From contig JACKPP010000002.1 of assembly GCA_024233455.1 (NCBI GenBank), positions 434,001 to 498,000 of the forward strand: DNA of 64,000 nt, written 5' to 3'. Made by a program: the position numbers and the translations under genes. The notes under the pieces were generated by a model that had not been told where the DNA came from, did not search any database, and saw nothing but the letters and a program-made list of their open reading frames with translations. This document shows positions 15,231 to 23,333 of the stretch, in pieces. The first letter of the stretch is position 1. Every line of letters begins with the position of its first letter. This DNA comes from Chlamydiales bacterium (lineage in GTDB: Bacteria > Chlamydiota > Chlamydiia > Chlamydiales > JACKPQ01).

Positions 15231-16636
15231 GCTTTTTTTAGTGTTGGCCCGTGGGGCGAGTCTTCGATGAGGTAGCCACTTTCATGAATAAAATCCCGCA
15301 GCCTATCAGCTTCGGCCCAGTCTTTATTTTTTCTGGCTGCTTGACGCTGCTCTAGTGCTTGGGTAAGTTCGGGGGGTATGGATAGTTTTTCCTCTTCTAT
15401 TGGCAAGACACCCAACGCTTGGTCGTAGGATTGAAAAGCACGGATTATAGTAAGGGCCTGGGTTGCTCCTACTTCACCGGCATCCATCCAAGCATTGAGC
15501 TGTCGCACAGCTTCAAAAAGGGCGGCTAAGGCCACCGAAATGCCCAAATCATCGGCCAAAGCTTTATTAAAATGATCGGTTGTTTGATCTAAGAGAGGCT
15601 CTACTTTACTGCTATTTTGCCCATCAGTGGTTTTAAGGCGAGCAAAGAAACTAGCCAGCCGTTGCAGAGAGGCTCTTGCTGCATCTAATCCCTGCAAGGT
15701 AAAGTTGAGCTGGGTACGGTAGTGCGTTGAAAGGAGGAGGTAACGGATTTCTAGACCAGTATACCCTTTGTCTAAAAGATCTTTTAAACGATAGAAGTTT
15801 CCTAGGCTCTTGGACATTTTTTTGCCGTCAACAATGAGGTGCTGGGCATGTGCCCAACGGCGTGAAAATGGCACGCCAGTGGCACCTTCCGACTGAGCGA
15901 TTTCGTTTTCGTGATGGGGAAAGATGTTGTCTACGCCTCCACAATGCAAGTCGATGGTGGGACCAAGAGCATATGTTGCCATGGCCGAGCATTCGATATG
16001 CCAACCAGGCCTCCCCTTTCCAAAGGGACTGTCCCAAAAAAATTGGCCATCGCGCTTTTGGTCATAGGCTTTCCACAGAACAAAATCCGAGGCGTTCTCT
16101 TTGTCGTATTCGTCCCCTGCGGTGCGCTCAGAAGCACCACATTTGAGATCTTTCAGATGCAAGTGAGAGAGCTTGCCGTAATTTGGAAATTTGGCAATCG
16201 AGAAAAAGACATTTCCATCCGATGCCTGATAAGCCAACCCCTCAGATAGGAGTTTTTCTATCATAGCAATCATTTGGGGAATGTGGTCGGTTGCTTTGGT
16301 GTATTGATCTGCCGGTAAGATGTTCAGTGTTTTGCAATCATCGAGAAAGGCTTGGGTGTAAACCGTAGTAAACTGCTTAAGTGTTTGGTGGTTTTCAGCA
16401 GCTCCCTGAATGGTTTTGTCGTCAACATCTGTAATGTTCATGACATGATTTGTTTTATAGCCAAAGTATTTGAGCGTACGGAGGAGGAGGTCTTCAAAAA
16501 TATAGGTGCGGAAGTTACCGATGTGAGCGTAGTTATACACTGTGGGGCCGCACGTGTAGATTTTTAGAGTGTCTTTATCAAACGGCTCTAGGGTTTGAGA
16601 GGATTTTAAAAGCGTGTCGTACAGTTTTAGTTTCAT
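15227..16636 (-). CDS. cysS: Cysteinyl-tRNA synthetase
   Basis: 469 residues, usual length. Class I synthetase charging tRNA-Cys. YTCGPTVYNYAHIGNFRTY contains the HIGH-type motif and a zinc Cys; KMSKSLGNF is the KMSKS loop; IECSAMA and GGVDNIFPHHENE hold further zinc ligands. The start overlaps the aas stop (ATGA). The matching tRNA-Cys is encoded at 41233. Confidence 0.97.
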   Translation of the reverse strand: MKLKLYDTLLKSSQTLEPFDKDTLKIYTCGPTVYNYAHIGNFRTYIFEDLLLRTLKYFGYKTNHVMNITDVDDKTIQGAAENHQTLKQFTTVYTQAFLDDCKTLNILPADQYTKATDHIPQMIAMIEKLLSEGLAYQASDGNVFFSIAKFPNYGKLSHLHLKDLKCGASERTAGDEYDKENASDFVLWKAYDQKRDGQFFWDSPFGKGRPGWHIECSAMATYALGPTIDLHCGGVDNIFPHHENEIAQSEGATGVPFSRRWAHAQHLIVDGKKMSKSLGNFYRLKDLLDKGYTGLEIRYLLLSTHYRTQLNFTLQGLDAARASLQRLASFFARLKTTDGQNSSKVEPLLDQTTDHFNKALADDLGISVALAALFEAVRQLNAWMDAGEVGATQALTIIRAFQSYDQALGVLPIEEEKLSIPPELTQALEQRQAARKNKDWAEADRLRDFIHESGYLIEDSPHGPTLKKA

Positions 16637-19290
16637 AGGAGCTCATCTAAAACACGGTAGTGTATTTTACCGGTACCGGTAACTGGAATGGCGTCAACCT
16701 GGCGCACTTCATGCACTTTGACCACTCGCCCAAAGCCAGCAGAACGCAAAGCTTGGTTGATGTCTTCCCTGGCAAGTTGCAGTGTGGTAAAGAGGATGAG
16801 ATGAGGCGGTTCACTCTCTTGCTTGACCCCAATTGCAAATGCTGGATCATCGTCATCCTCCACAAGCTTGTGCAAAAGCGCATGCTTTGTGAGCTCTTCT
16901 TCTATAGAGCTTAAACTAATCATCTCCCCGCCGATTTTGACAAAGCGTTTTAGACGCCCGTCTAAGATTAAACAATCTTCGGCATCAAGGTAGCCAATAT
17001 CACCCGATCGGTAGTAGCGCTCACCTTCGATGGTGATGAAAGGATTTTTAGCATCTAGGCCTAAGTATCCTCCAAAAACCGAAGAGCCGCTGATACAGAT
17101 TTCTCCTTTGGCTCCTGGAGGTAGTGGTTCTAAAGATTCGGCATGGATCGTGCGAATTTCAATTCCAGGAATGGGCTGGCCAACTCCATGTGCATTATCC
17201 GATCTGGCAATTGTGACGACAGGAGAACACTCAGTAATGCCGTAGCCCTCAAGCAGTTGCTTATCGGGCCCAAGCTCATGAATCAAGCGGAAAAGTTCTT
17301 CTGGGGCCTTTTCTGCACCCGAAACGAAGTAGCGCATGCTTTGCAATTGATGCTTCTCAGCCACACGAAAGAGGTTTTTGTAAAAACTGGGCGCGCAACA
17401 CATAATGGTTGTTTTCCAATGAGCGATATCTCTTGCCATGGCCGAGCCATCTGTTGGATCGGGGGAGAAAAAAACACGTACGCCATTTAGAAGGGGAAAG
17501 ACACCGGTAATCGAAAATCCAAACGAATGGAAGGGTGGAAGGACGCTGTACATGATATCGTTAGATTGGAATTCCACACAGGAAGAGGCTGATTTTTGAT
17601 TATCGAGGATATTTTTATGGGTTAAAGGCACCGCTTTGGGGTAGGTCTCTGTTCCAGAAGTAAAGAGAATGACTGCCGTATCGCCAGGCACAAGGGCGCT
17701 TAAGTTGAGCTCATCTAGAAGGAGACGGTTGTTTTTAGAGGCCATCCACACACCCCTTAACTTATCTTTTAGGGAGATTGTTTCTTTAAGATCTTCGAGT
17801 AAAACAACGCTCTCTTCTAAGTCTCCTAGGTCTAGCACATCCAAGCGATCAAGGAAGCGTCTTGAGGTGATAACCGTTTCTAATGTTAGCAGCTCATGGG
17901 CAAAGTTGAGTGAACGCACACCGCTTGTCCAGTTGAGCATAACCGGAATCTTTCCCGCCAACCAAGAAGCTTGGATCACTAAATTCACTGCCACCGATGA
18001 GGGAAGCATAATACCGACGTACTTCCCAGGCATTTTGCTTATTTTATCAGCCAAAATGAGAGCTGCTCGGCGCACATCTTTATAGCTCAAAGGACCAGTC
18101 ATGCCATCGGCACAAGCAGCAAAATTTTTAAGCCGATCAGTAGCCCACAAGAAAGCTTCAGGAAGCGTACGCGCCTGAGGAGAGCGAAATTGTGGTCGGT
18201 TTTTTTCTTCCGGCCATTTTTTCTTTCGCTCGTAAGCTGGGATATTTAACCCACTCATCTCTGGTTCTGAGCTTGCCGCTTTACATAGATCAGAGACTTT
18301 TTTCATCTCTCCTGGAGCCATTGAGGAAATGTGGTATTTTTCGTCGATAAATGCACACACATTGCCCACATCTAAGGAATCGAGTCCTAAATCACGCACA
18401 AGATCGGTCTCATCTGTTATTTTAGCAGGATCTAGCTCGGTTATTTCTGCTAAATAGGCGATAATCGATTTTCTAAGCTTGGGATCGATTTTGACATCAT
18501 CGATATCCTTAGCTGTAGGAGCAGTGATCTGAGGCAGATCTTCACTCCACAGACTATAACTCACCAAGGTTACAGGTTCTGCAGTGACTGTATTACCTTG
18601 TGCATCGATATAGCGATTAAACCAATCTTCAATATAGCGGTTTAAGGTACGTCTATCAGCTCCCCTTGGAAAATCGTCAGGAGCTAAACACATTTCAATA
18701 TTGACGGACCTTTTGGGCACAAAAAAGAAGCCATTTTTCAATATGGTTTTAAAACCTTTCCAAAGCACTTTCCAAAAATCTGGAAGCGCTCCGGTTAAGG
18801 CTCTGGAAAAAGCACTACCCCACAGTCCTGACGTACGCACTAAGACCACTTTGGCATTGGGACACTCTTCCAATAGATCGTGCACGAGTGATCCACCAAC
18901 CATTTCATGAGGCGCCCTACGCAAATGTCCCGAGGGATAAATCAAAAAGTTTTGCCCCCTGGCCAAACCTTCTTTAATTTTTTGATAGGTCTTTTGGGCT
19001 TGCTTAACTTTCCAGGCATTAGTTGAGGTTTCAAAATTGGGGATTGGCAAGGCATCAACCATACGCATAAAGGAACCCACCCCAGACATGTAGTAGAAAT
19101 GCTCCACAACAACAGGACGCGGCTTAAAGCGACTCCAAAGATGCGTCATCAAAATGACCGGATCGATTTCAGCCGGATGGTTGGGGATAAAAAGGATCCC
19201 TTTTTCGCTAGCGATGTCTTTTTCAGTGATCTTTAGCCTGTAGCGCAATGCCAGCACCTTGCGCACCATCCAGGCAAATATTGATTTCAT
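16633..19290 (-). CDS. aas: Trifunctional acyltransferase - acyl carrier protein - acyl-ACP synthetase (Aas)
   Basis: 885 residues. N-terminal PlsC-type acyltransferase with NHPAEID (HX4D motif, residues 38-43). A built-in acyl carrier protein follows in the middle third, with the phosphopantetheine serine in DLGLDSLDV. The C-terminal AMP-forming ligase has FTSGTETYPKAVPLTHKN and YRSGDIGYLD. Such proteins re-acylate lysophospholipids and activate free (host-derived) fatty acids, which fits an intracellular parasite. The start at MKSIFAWMVRKV (19290) is preferred over an upstream in-frame codon. First gene of aas-cysS-wHTH-43aa. The built-in ACP distinguishes it from two-domain Aas proteins. 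Confidence 0.92.
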   Translation of the reverse strand: MKSIFAWMVRKVLALRYRLKITEKDIASEKGILFIPNHPAEIDPVILMTHLWSRFKPRPVVVEHFYYMSGVGSFMRMVDALPIPNFETSTNAWKVKQAQKTYQKIKEGLARGQNFLIYPSGHLRRAPHEMVGGSLVHDLLEECPNAKVVLVRTSGLWGSAFSRALTGALPDFWKVLWKGFKTILKNGFFFVPKRSVNIEMCLAPDDFPRGADRRTLNRYIEDWFNRYIDAQGNTVTAEPVTLVSYSLWSEDLPQITAPTAKDIDDVKIDPKLRKSIIAYLAEITELDPAKITDETDLVRDLGLDSLDVGNVCAFIDEKYHISSMAPGEMKKVSDLCKAASSEPEMSGLNIPAYERKKKWPEEKNRPQFRSPQARTLPEAFLWATDRLKNFAACADGMTGPLSYKDVRRAALILADKISKMPGKYVGIMLPSSVAVNLVIQASWLAGKIPVMLNWTSGVRSLNFAHELLTLETVITSRRFLDRLDVLDLGDLEESVVLLEDLKETISLKDKLRGVWMASKNNRLLLDELNLSALVPGDTAVILFTSGTETYPKAVPLTHKNILDNQKSASSCVEFQSNDIMYSVLPPFHSFGFSITGVFPLLNGVRVFFSPDPTDGSAMARDIAHWKTTIMCCAPSFYKNLFRVAEKHQLQSMRYFVSGAEKAPEELFRLIHELGPDKQLLEGYGITECSPVVTIARSDNAHGVGQPIPGIEIRTIHAESLEPLPPGAKGEICISGSSVFGGYLGLDAKNPFITIEGERYYRSGDIGYLDAEDCLILDGRLKRFVKIGGEMISLSSIEEELTKHALLHKLVEDDDDPAFAIGVKQESEPPHLILFTTLQLAREDINQALRSAGFGRVVKVHEVRQVDAIPVTGTGKIHYRVLDELL

Positions 19291-19393
19291 TGCTTCAGGG
19301 TAGCAAAATGGTGCTAATATTGCCACTACATAATCACATCTAAGGCTTTACGCCATTGGCAGAACAATTTTTTGACTTTAAATAGGCATGCGT

Positions 19394-19422
19394 TTGACAA
19401 TAAAATATAAAATCAATATTAA
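19394..19422 (+). promoter_or_regulatory. Strong promoter candidate next to a small ORF
   Basis: TTGACA (19394-19399), 17 bp, TATTAA (19417-19422), then seven bases and ATG at 19430. A consensus -35 and near-consensus -10 abut the start codon. Confidence 0.55.
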
Positions 19423-19429
19423 AACAATT

Positions 19430-19600
19430 ATGAAAATAAATAAATCAAAAAATGAAAATATTAAAAATACGAAAGAAACGCCAAAATCATTCAAGCATCT
19501 ATTTAAAGTCATCGCCAAAGATTTAAAAAATTCCACAAAGGGACATCCCCCGAAATCACTATCTGATCGTGTAACGGACGATACCCAACCTAAAAGATAA
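19430..19600 (+). CDS. Small basic 56-residue protein
   Basis: Lysine-rich (MKINKSKNENIKNTKETPKS at the N-terminus), AT-rich at the 5' end, ending DRVTDDTQPKR. No family recognised. Support comes from the TTGACA-17-TATTAA promoter positioned exactly at the ATG. An upstream in-frame ATG (19388) lies before that promoter and is rejected. May be an antimicrobial-like, nucleoid or secreted peptide, or not a gene at all. Confidence 0.4.
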   Translation: MKINKSKNENIKNTKETPKSFKHLFKVIAKDLKNSTKGHPPKSLSDRVTDDTQPKR

Positions 19601-19602
19601 AG

Positions 19603-19632
19603 TTGACAATAGATTTGGCTATACGCTATGAA
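19603..19632 (+). promoter_or_regulatory. Promoter candidate of the 63-residue gene
   Basis: TTGACA (19603-19608), 18 bp, TATGAA (19627-19632); transcription would begin around 19639, giving a normal leader of about 23 bases before the start codon at 19662. Confidence 0.5.
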
Positions 19633-19661
19633 TGGGTAGCCACAACCTATAGGAGAGTGCT

Positions 19662-19853
19662 ATGAGAGTAGAACGTAAACCCAACGATCAGTTAACACCT
19701 GGCGCCAGTGCGCGATTAATAAAAAACATCAATCCTCAGGGGACCTTCTTTAAACCAACCGCGCCTTCAAAGACCTATTCAACCGAAGCTAACCCTGATG
19801 GCGTTCGAAACCTTCAGGCTATTGTGAAGGATTCAATCCGCCCTATTTTTTAG
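19662..19853 (+). CDS. Small 63-residue hypothetical protein
   Basis: Begins MRVERKPNDQLTPGASARLI with a good ribosome-binding site (TAGGAGAG, 19650-19657) and a consensus promoter upstream. Polar, Pro/Thr-rich, no membrane segment, ends IVKDSIRPIF. The polar, flexible N-terminal half would suit a secreted peptide, but nothing specific is recognised. It converges on bioY with two bases between the stops. Confidence 0.6.
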   Translation: MRVERKPNDQLTPGASARLIKNINPQGTFFKPTAPSKTYSTEANPDGVRNLQAIVKDSIRPIF

Positions 19854-19855
19854 AT

Positions 19856-20395
19856 TTAGAGTTTTCGAAAGACTGGAGATATGCATCTATAGCTCAGGTT
19901 AATTAGCGTATCTCCCAATAAAAAAGGAGCTACGCCGTATAGAAAGGCATTGGAAAATCCGATAAAATGCCCTAGCCACAAGGCGCCAATGACATACTGG
20001 ATGAGTAGCCCTGCAGAAAGCCCAACGAATGCACCCAAATGAGTGCGGCGGTTTTCGTAAATCCAGCCTGCCACAAAGGCACTGATGGCAAAAGCAATGA
20101 GATAACCGCCAGTGGGCCCTAAAAATCTAGCTAATCCAACAGTTGAACCGACCGATAGGACCGGCAATCCGATAAGAGCTTGAAAAAGCAAAAGGACCAC
20201 AGCGTAAAATCCCCTTCTACTCCCCAGCAACAATCCAGCGAAAAGGATCGCATTGTTTTGAAAGGTGAATTGCACCGGAGTAAATGGAAGCGTGAAACTC
20301 ATTTTGCCGGCAAAAGCAATCAAAATGGATGCCATTGTAACAATGAGCAAATCGCGGTAGCGTGTCTGGGATAAAGTTAAAGACAGTGCTTTCAT
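19856..20395 (-). CDS. bioY: BioY biotin transporter
   Basis: 179 residues, six hydrophobic segments. Substrate-binding S component of an ECF-type transporter for biotin. Family marks: FTFQNNAILFAGLLLGSRRG (variant of the QN..vllaG..lG motif) and FLGPTGGYLIAF. No EcfA/EcfT genes are nearby, so it acts alone or with a shared module. The start overlaps the nudix stop (ATGA). Last gene of fabF-nudix-bioY. Confidence 0.92.
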   Translation of the reverse strand: MKALSLTLSQTRYRDLLIVTMASILIAFAGKMSFTLPFTPVQFTFQNNAILFAGLLLGSRRGFYAVVLLLFQALIGLPVLSVGSTVGLARFLGPTGGYLIAFAISAFVAGWIYENRRTHLGAFVGLSAGLLIQYVIGALWLGHFIGFSNAFLYGVAPFLLGDTLINLSYRCISPVFRKL

Positions 20396-20808
20396 GTTTC
20401 CTCCAAAAGGCTTAGAGATTTTTCAAAGAGGGCTTTGGCCTCGTCATATGTGATGATATTAACTGCATCGTGAATTGAAAACCAGCGTGCATCATGAATT
20501 TCACTTTTGTGAAGTTCAAAAGCTCCGCTTACCAGGGCTAGAAAATAGGTAACCGTTTTATCAATGACTTGACCATCGCGCTTAAATTGGTACTGTTCGA
20601 TAAGTGTCTCTTCCGACAGGAGCTCATCAATTTCAAGGCCGGTTTCCTCTTTGAGCTCGCGGCAAGCTGTATCAATGGGCTCTTCCCCACTTTCAGGATG
20701 TCCTTTAGGAAAACTCCAGTAGCGACCATTTTTATGCTGCACGAGTAACACAGCTAAACCGTTGGAAGTTTTTTGAAATGGGATAATACCGAAGGAAAAA
20801 TCAAGCAT
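20392..20808 (-). CDS. Nudix hydrolase (Ap4A/NTP type)
   Basis: 138 residues. The complete Nudix box GHPESGEEPIDTACRELKEE is at about residues 44-63, directly after YWSFPK, the arrangement of diadenosine-tetraphosphate and related hydrolases. The start MLDFSFGIIPF (20808) fits the family; the longer reading frame upstream lies inside fabF and is rejected. Overlaps the fabF stop by eight bases. Nudix next to fabF is a conserved chlamydial order. Confidence 0.92.
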   Translation of the reverse strand: MLDFSFGIIPFQKTSNGLAVLLVQHKNGRYWSFPKGHPESGEEPIDTACRELKEETGLEIDELLSEETLIEQYQFKRDGQVIDKTVTYFLALVSGAFELHKSEIHDARWFSIHDAVNIITYDEAKALFEKSLSLLEET

Positions 20809-22051
20809 CTTTGTAAGGAGCAACCGCAATAACAGCATTGTGGCCGCCAAAGCCAAATGAGTTGGATAAAGCCACGTCAACAGAAAGCTCTTCTGCTTTT
20901 GTTGGCATGTTGAAATTTTCCATTTCCGGCTCAGGATCTTGGATATTAATAGTAGGGTGTACCTTGCCAGTAGTGATAGCCATGAGTGTGGCGATGATTT
21001 CAATTGCCCCAGCAGCACCTAGACAGTGTCCGGTCATCGATTTGGTAGCGTTAATGGTAATGTTCTTACAATGATCGCCAAAAAGAGATAGAAGGCCGCG
21101 CACCTCGCACATATCACCGACGGGGGTACAGGTCGCATGTGCGTTGACGTAGTTGACGCGTTTAGGATCAATTTTGCCATCTGCTAGGGCTTGTCGCATG
21201 CAATCAGCAACGCCCGAACCATCCGCTTTGGGAGTGGTCATGTGGTAAGCATCGGCATTCATAGCACCGCCTAGGTACTCTGCGTAAATATGAGCTCCTC
21301 TGGCTTTGGCATGTTCGAGCTCTTCCAAAACAAGCACACCTGCTCCCTCACCAATGACAAAACCATCACGATTTTTGTCCCATGGGCGAGCAGCCCCTTG
21401 GGGATCTTCATTGTGAGTTGAGAGCGCATTGATGACCGAAAATCCAGCTAAGCCCACGTGCGTGACAGGAGCTTCAGTACCACCACAAATCATCAGATCC
21501 GCATCACCCCGTTGAATGTGCTGGGCGGCGGCAATGATGGCGTAGTTCGAAGTGGCGCAAGCGGTAGAAATAGAGTAGTTCGGACCGGTAAAACCAGTAT
21601 CCATAGAAAGCAAACCACTTGCCATATTGGTGATAATGAAGGGAATGAAAAAAGGTGTTAGACGGCGATAGCCTTTACTTTTGATAGCTTCAACTCCATC
21701 TTGGAAGACACTCATACCACCCATGCCAGAGCCGATGATAATGCCACAGCGGGCTTTATCAAGCGCATCCAAATCTAAATGGGCATCTTCGATGGCCCGC
21801 TTTCCAGCAACTTGAGAATAGCGTAGAAAAGGATCAAGACGGCGCGCTTGTTTTTTATCGATGTAGTCGCCTGAATCAAATTTTTTGATTTCTCCGGCAA
21901 ACTTAGTTGGATACTGAGAAACATCCATATTTTCGATGAGGGAGACGCCGCTGTTGCCTGCTAAAAGTTGATTATAAAATTCTTTTACATCATTGCCAAA
22001 GCAGGATACGAGGCCAATGCCAGTGATAACAACGCGACGTTTTTGAGTCAT
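20801..22051 (-). CDS. fabF: 3-oxoacyl-[acyl-carrier-protein] synthase II
   Basis: 416 residues. Elongating condensing enzyme of type II fatty acid synthesis. Catalytic Cys in STACATSNYAI, His in NAHATCTPVGD and His in NSFGFGGHNA; the intervening ASHxK-type lysine is in NATKSMTGHCLGAAG. The start at 22051 has GGGAGA upstream and a good promoter. First gene of fabF-nudix-bioY. Confidence 0.97.
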   Translation of the reverse strand: MTQKRRVVITGIGLVSCFGNDVKEFYNQLLAGNSGVSLIENMDVSQYPTKFAGEIKKFDSGDYIDKKQARRLDPFLRYSQVAGKRAIEDAHLDLDALDKARCGIIIGSGMGGMSVFQDGVEAIKSKGYRRLTPFFIPFIITNMASGLLSMDTGFTGPNYSISTACATSNYAIIAAAQHIQRGDADLMICGGTEAPVTHVGLAGFSVINALSTHNEDPQGAARPWDKNRDGFVIGEGAGVLVLEELEHAKARGAHIYAEYLGGAMNADAYHMTTPKADGSGVADCMRQALADGKIDPKRVNYVNAHATCTPVGDMCEVRGLLSLFGDHCKNITINATKSMTGHCLGAAGAIEIIATLMAITTGKVHPTINIQDPEPEMENFNMPTKAEELSVDVALSNSFGFGGHNAVIAVAPYKDA

Positions 22052-22079
22052 AGGTCTCCCTTAGTTCAATAGAAAGGCT

Positions 22080-22107
22080 ATTATACCATACGAGAACTAT
22101 TGATCAA
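22080..22107 (-). promoter_or_regulatory. Promoter of the fabF operon
   Basis: On the minus strand TTGATC (22102-22107), 16 bp, TATAAT (22080-22085). Gives a leader of about 20 bases containing the ribosome-binding site. Confidence 0.6.
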
Positions 22108-22113
22108 AATAAT

Positions 22114-22494
22114 TTAACCAACACTTGATTCTAAGTTATTTACAACAATATCGAGATCGATAATCTCAGCTTGAGGAAACAGTTTTTCAAGCTGATATTT
22201 GTCGCGAAGACCAGGCATGAAAATGTGCACAATGAGTTGCATATAATCTAACACCACCCAATCGCCATTTTGTTCACCTTCGACAAAAATGGGTTTCTCA
22301 CCGATTTCTAGCAAGGCTTGCTGAATAGATTTCGAAAGAGCCACTACATGACGATCCACATTCCCTTCAGCCACCAAAATATAATCGGTGATCGAGGAAA
22401 TCCCCTTGACGTCTAAGGCAATAATATTAAAGCCTTTCTTATCAAATAAGGTTTGCGCAACTAGGTTTAGTGTCGATAGTGGGTCTTTCTTCAT
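22114..22494 (-). CDS. rsfS: Ribosomal silencing factor RsfS
   Basis: 126 residues of the iojap/YbeB family. Binds uL14 on the large ribosomal subunit and blocks subunit joining in starvation. Typical stretches: DVKGISSITDYILVAEGNVD and GDWVVLDYMQLIVHIFMPGL. The first Met (22494) lies inside nadD, giving a 53-bp overlap; no later Met would keep the domain intact. Same order as nadD-rsfS in many bacteria. Confidence 0.94.
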   Translation of the reverse strand: MKKDPLSTLNLVAQTLFDKKGFNIIALDVKGISSITDYILVAEGNVDRHVVALSKSIQQALLEIGEKPIFVEGEQNGDWVVLDYMQLIVHIFMPGLRDKYQLEKLFPQAEIIDLDIVVNNLESSVG

Positions 22495-23101
22495 ACTGCT
22501 CCTTAGAGTATAATCTATGTTTATGTATGTAGTCTAATACTTTTCTCGGGACCATATGGCCTAAATAGTAACCGCCTGCAAGCAGCTGTTGTCTAATAGC
22601 GGTACTGCTAATTTCCATAACTCTTGTCTGATAGCGTCCATTTTCAATTAATTGCTGTATGTCAGGGCTAAACAATTTAGGGTTATAACCTTGTGTATTT
22701 GGATGACGCGATCCTATAATCGGAGGAGCAAGTCTAAGCAATGCTTCAGCATCCTTCCACAAATGCAGTCTGGGTAAGGCATCTTCAGCCAACATCAAAT
22801 AGACCCCACTGCCCAGCTCTTTGACTGTATCGATGGTATAAGAGACGCCTTGGCGCTTTATCTCTAGATCAAGCACGCTACACCCCTCAATACCCTCTAA
22901 GGCGAGCTCACACATCTTAAGTCGATGAATATCAGAGGCTATAGGCGATTGCTCCATTTTAAATGGAGATATCGCCGTAGGACAGAATAATACTTTGTCT
23001 AACTGCGCTAAGTCTTTTAATTGCAAGGCGATATTGAGATGTCCGAAATGGATGGGATCGAAAGTACCTCCGAAAAGGCCTATGCGTCGATTACCTGTCA
23101 T
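22442..23101 (-). CDS. nadD: Nicotinate-nucleotide adenylyltransferase
   Basis: 219 residues. Converts NaMN + ATP to NaAD in NAD synthesis. N-terminal GGTFDPIHFGHLNIA holds the HxGH nucleotidyltransferase motif; ISSTAIRQQL is the C-terminal ISSTxIR motif. First gene of the nadD-rsfS pair, divergent from the second ATPase gene across a 232-bp gap. Confidence 0.95.
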   Translation of the reverse strand: MTGNRRIGLFGGTFDPIHFGHLNIALQLKDLAQLDKVLFCPTAISPFKMEQSPIASDIHRLKMCELALEGIEGCSVLDLEIKRQGVSYTIDTVKELGSGVYLMLAEDALPRLHLWKDAEALLRLAPPIIGSRHPNTQGYNPKLFSPDIQQLIENGRYQTRVMEISSTAIRQQLLAGGYYLGHMVPRKVLDYIHKHRLYSKEQYEERPTIDTKPSCANLI

Positions 23102-23213
23102 ACTATAAGTTATAATATTTTATTTAATTCTCAAACAATAGGCAATAATGTCCTACTTTCATCATTCATTTATAATTTATTATTAACAGTATATAAAATA
23201 ATAACTCATTGGA

Positions 23214-23229
23214 TAAATTTGGCCATCAT
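23214..23229. repeat. Inverted half-site upstream of second ATPase gene
   Basis: TAAATTTGGCCATCAT matches the right arm of the palindrome at 23260-23293 at 13 of 16 positions. A third half-site 30 bp from the main palindrome suggests cooperative binding. Confidence 0.6.
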
Positions 23230-23259
23230 AAAATTCTAATTTATAGGAATTCCGACGTT

Positions 23260-23293
23260 ATAATGGCCGTATTTAACTAAATTCAGCCATTAT
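23260..23293. repeat. 34-bp palindrome upstream of second ATPase gene
   Basis: Imperfect palindrome with the 2-bp centre AC: left arm ATAATGGCCGTATTTA, right arm reverse complement ATAATGGCTGAATTTA (14 of 16). Same architecture (15-16 bp arms, 2-bp centre, outer arm perfect) as the palindromes at 2355 and 2409, but a different sequence. Confidence 0.85.
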
Positions 23294-23300
23294 GTATACT
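23272..23300 (+). promoter_or_regulatory. Promoter candidate of second ATPase gene
   Basis: TTTAAC (23272-23277), 17 bp, TATACT (23295-23300). The -35 box lies in the palindrome and the -10 box starts right after it, so a protein bound to the palindrome would block the promoter. A ribosome-binding site (AAGGAA) precedes the ATG. Confidence 0.5.
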
Positions 23301-23333
23301 GTATTTAGAATCATTATTGAAAAGGAAATGTAA

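Noticed and set aside
19388..19429. Upstream ATG for the small basic protein
   Set aside because: It lies before or inside the TTGACA-17-TATTAA promoter, so it would not be transcribed from it.
20809..21018. Longer form of the Nudix protein
   Set aside because: The extra 70 residues are the other-frame reading of fabF and are not Nudix-like.
23021..23239. 72-codon plus-strand frame across nadD and its upstream region
   Set aside because: Covers the nadD N-terminus on the opposite strand and then AT-rich non-coding sequence.
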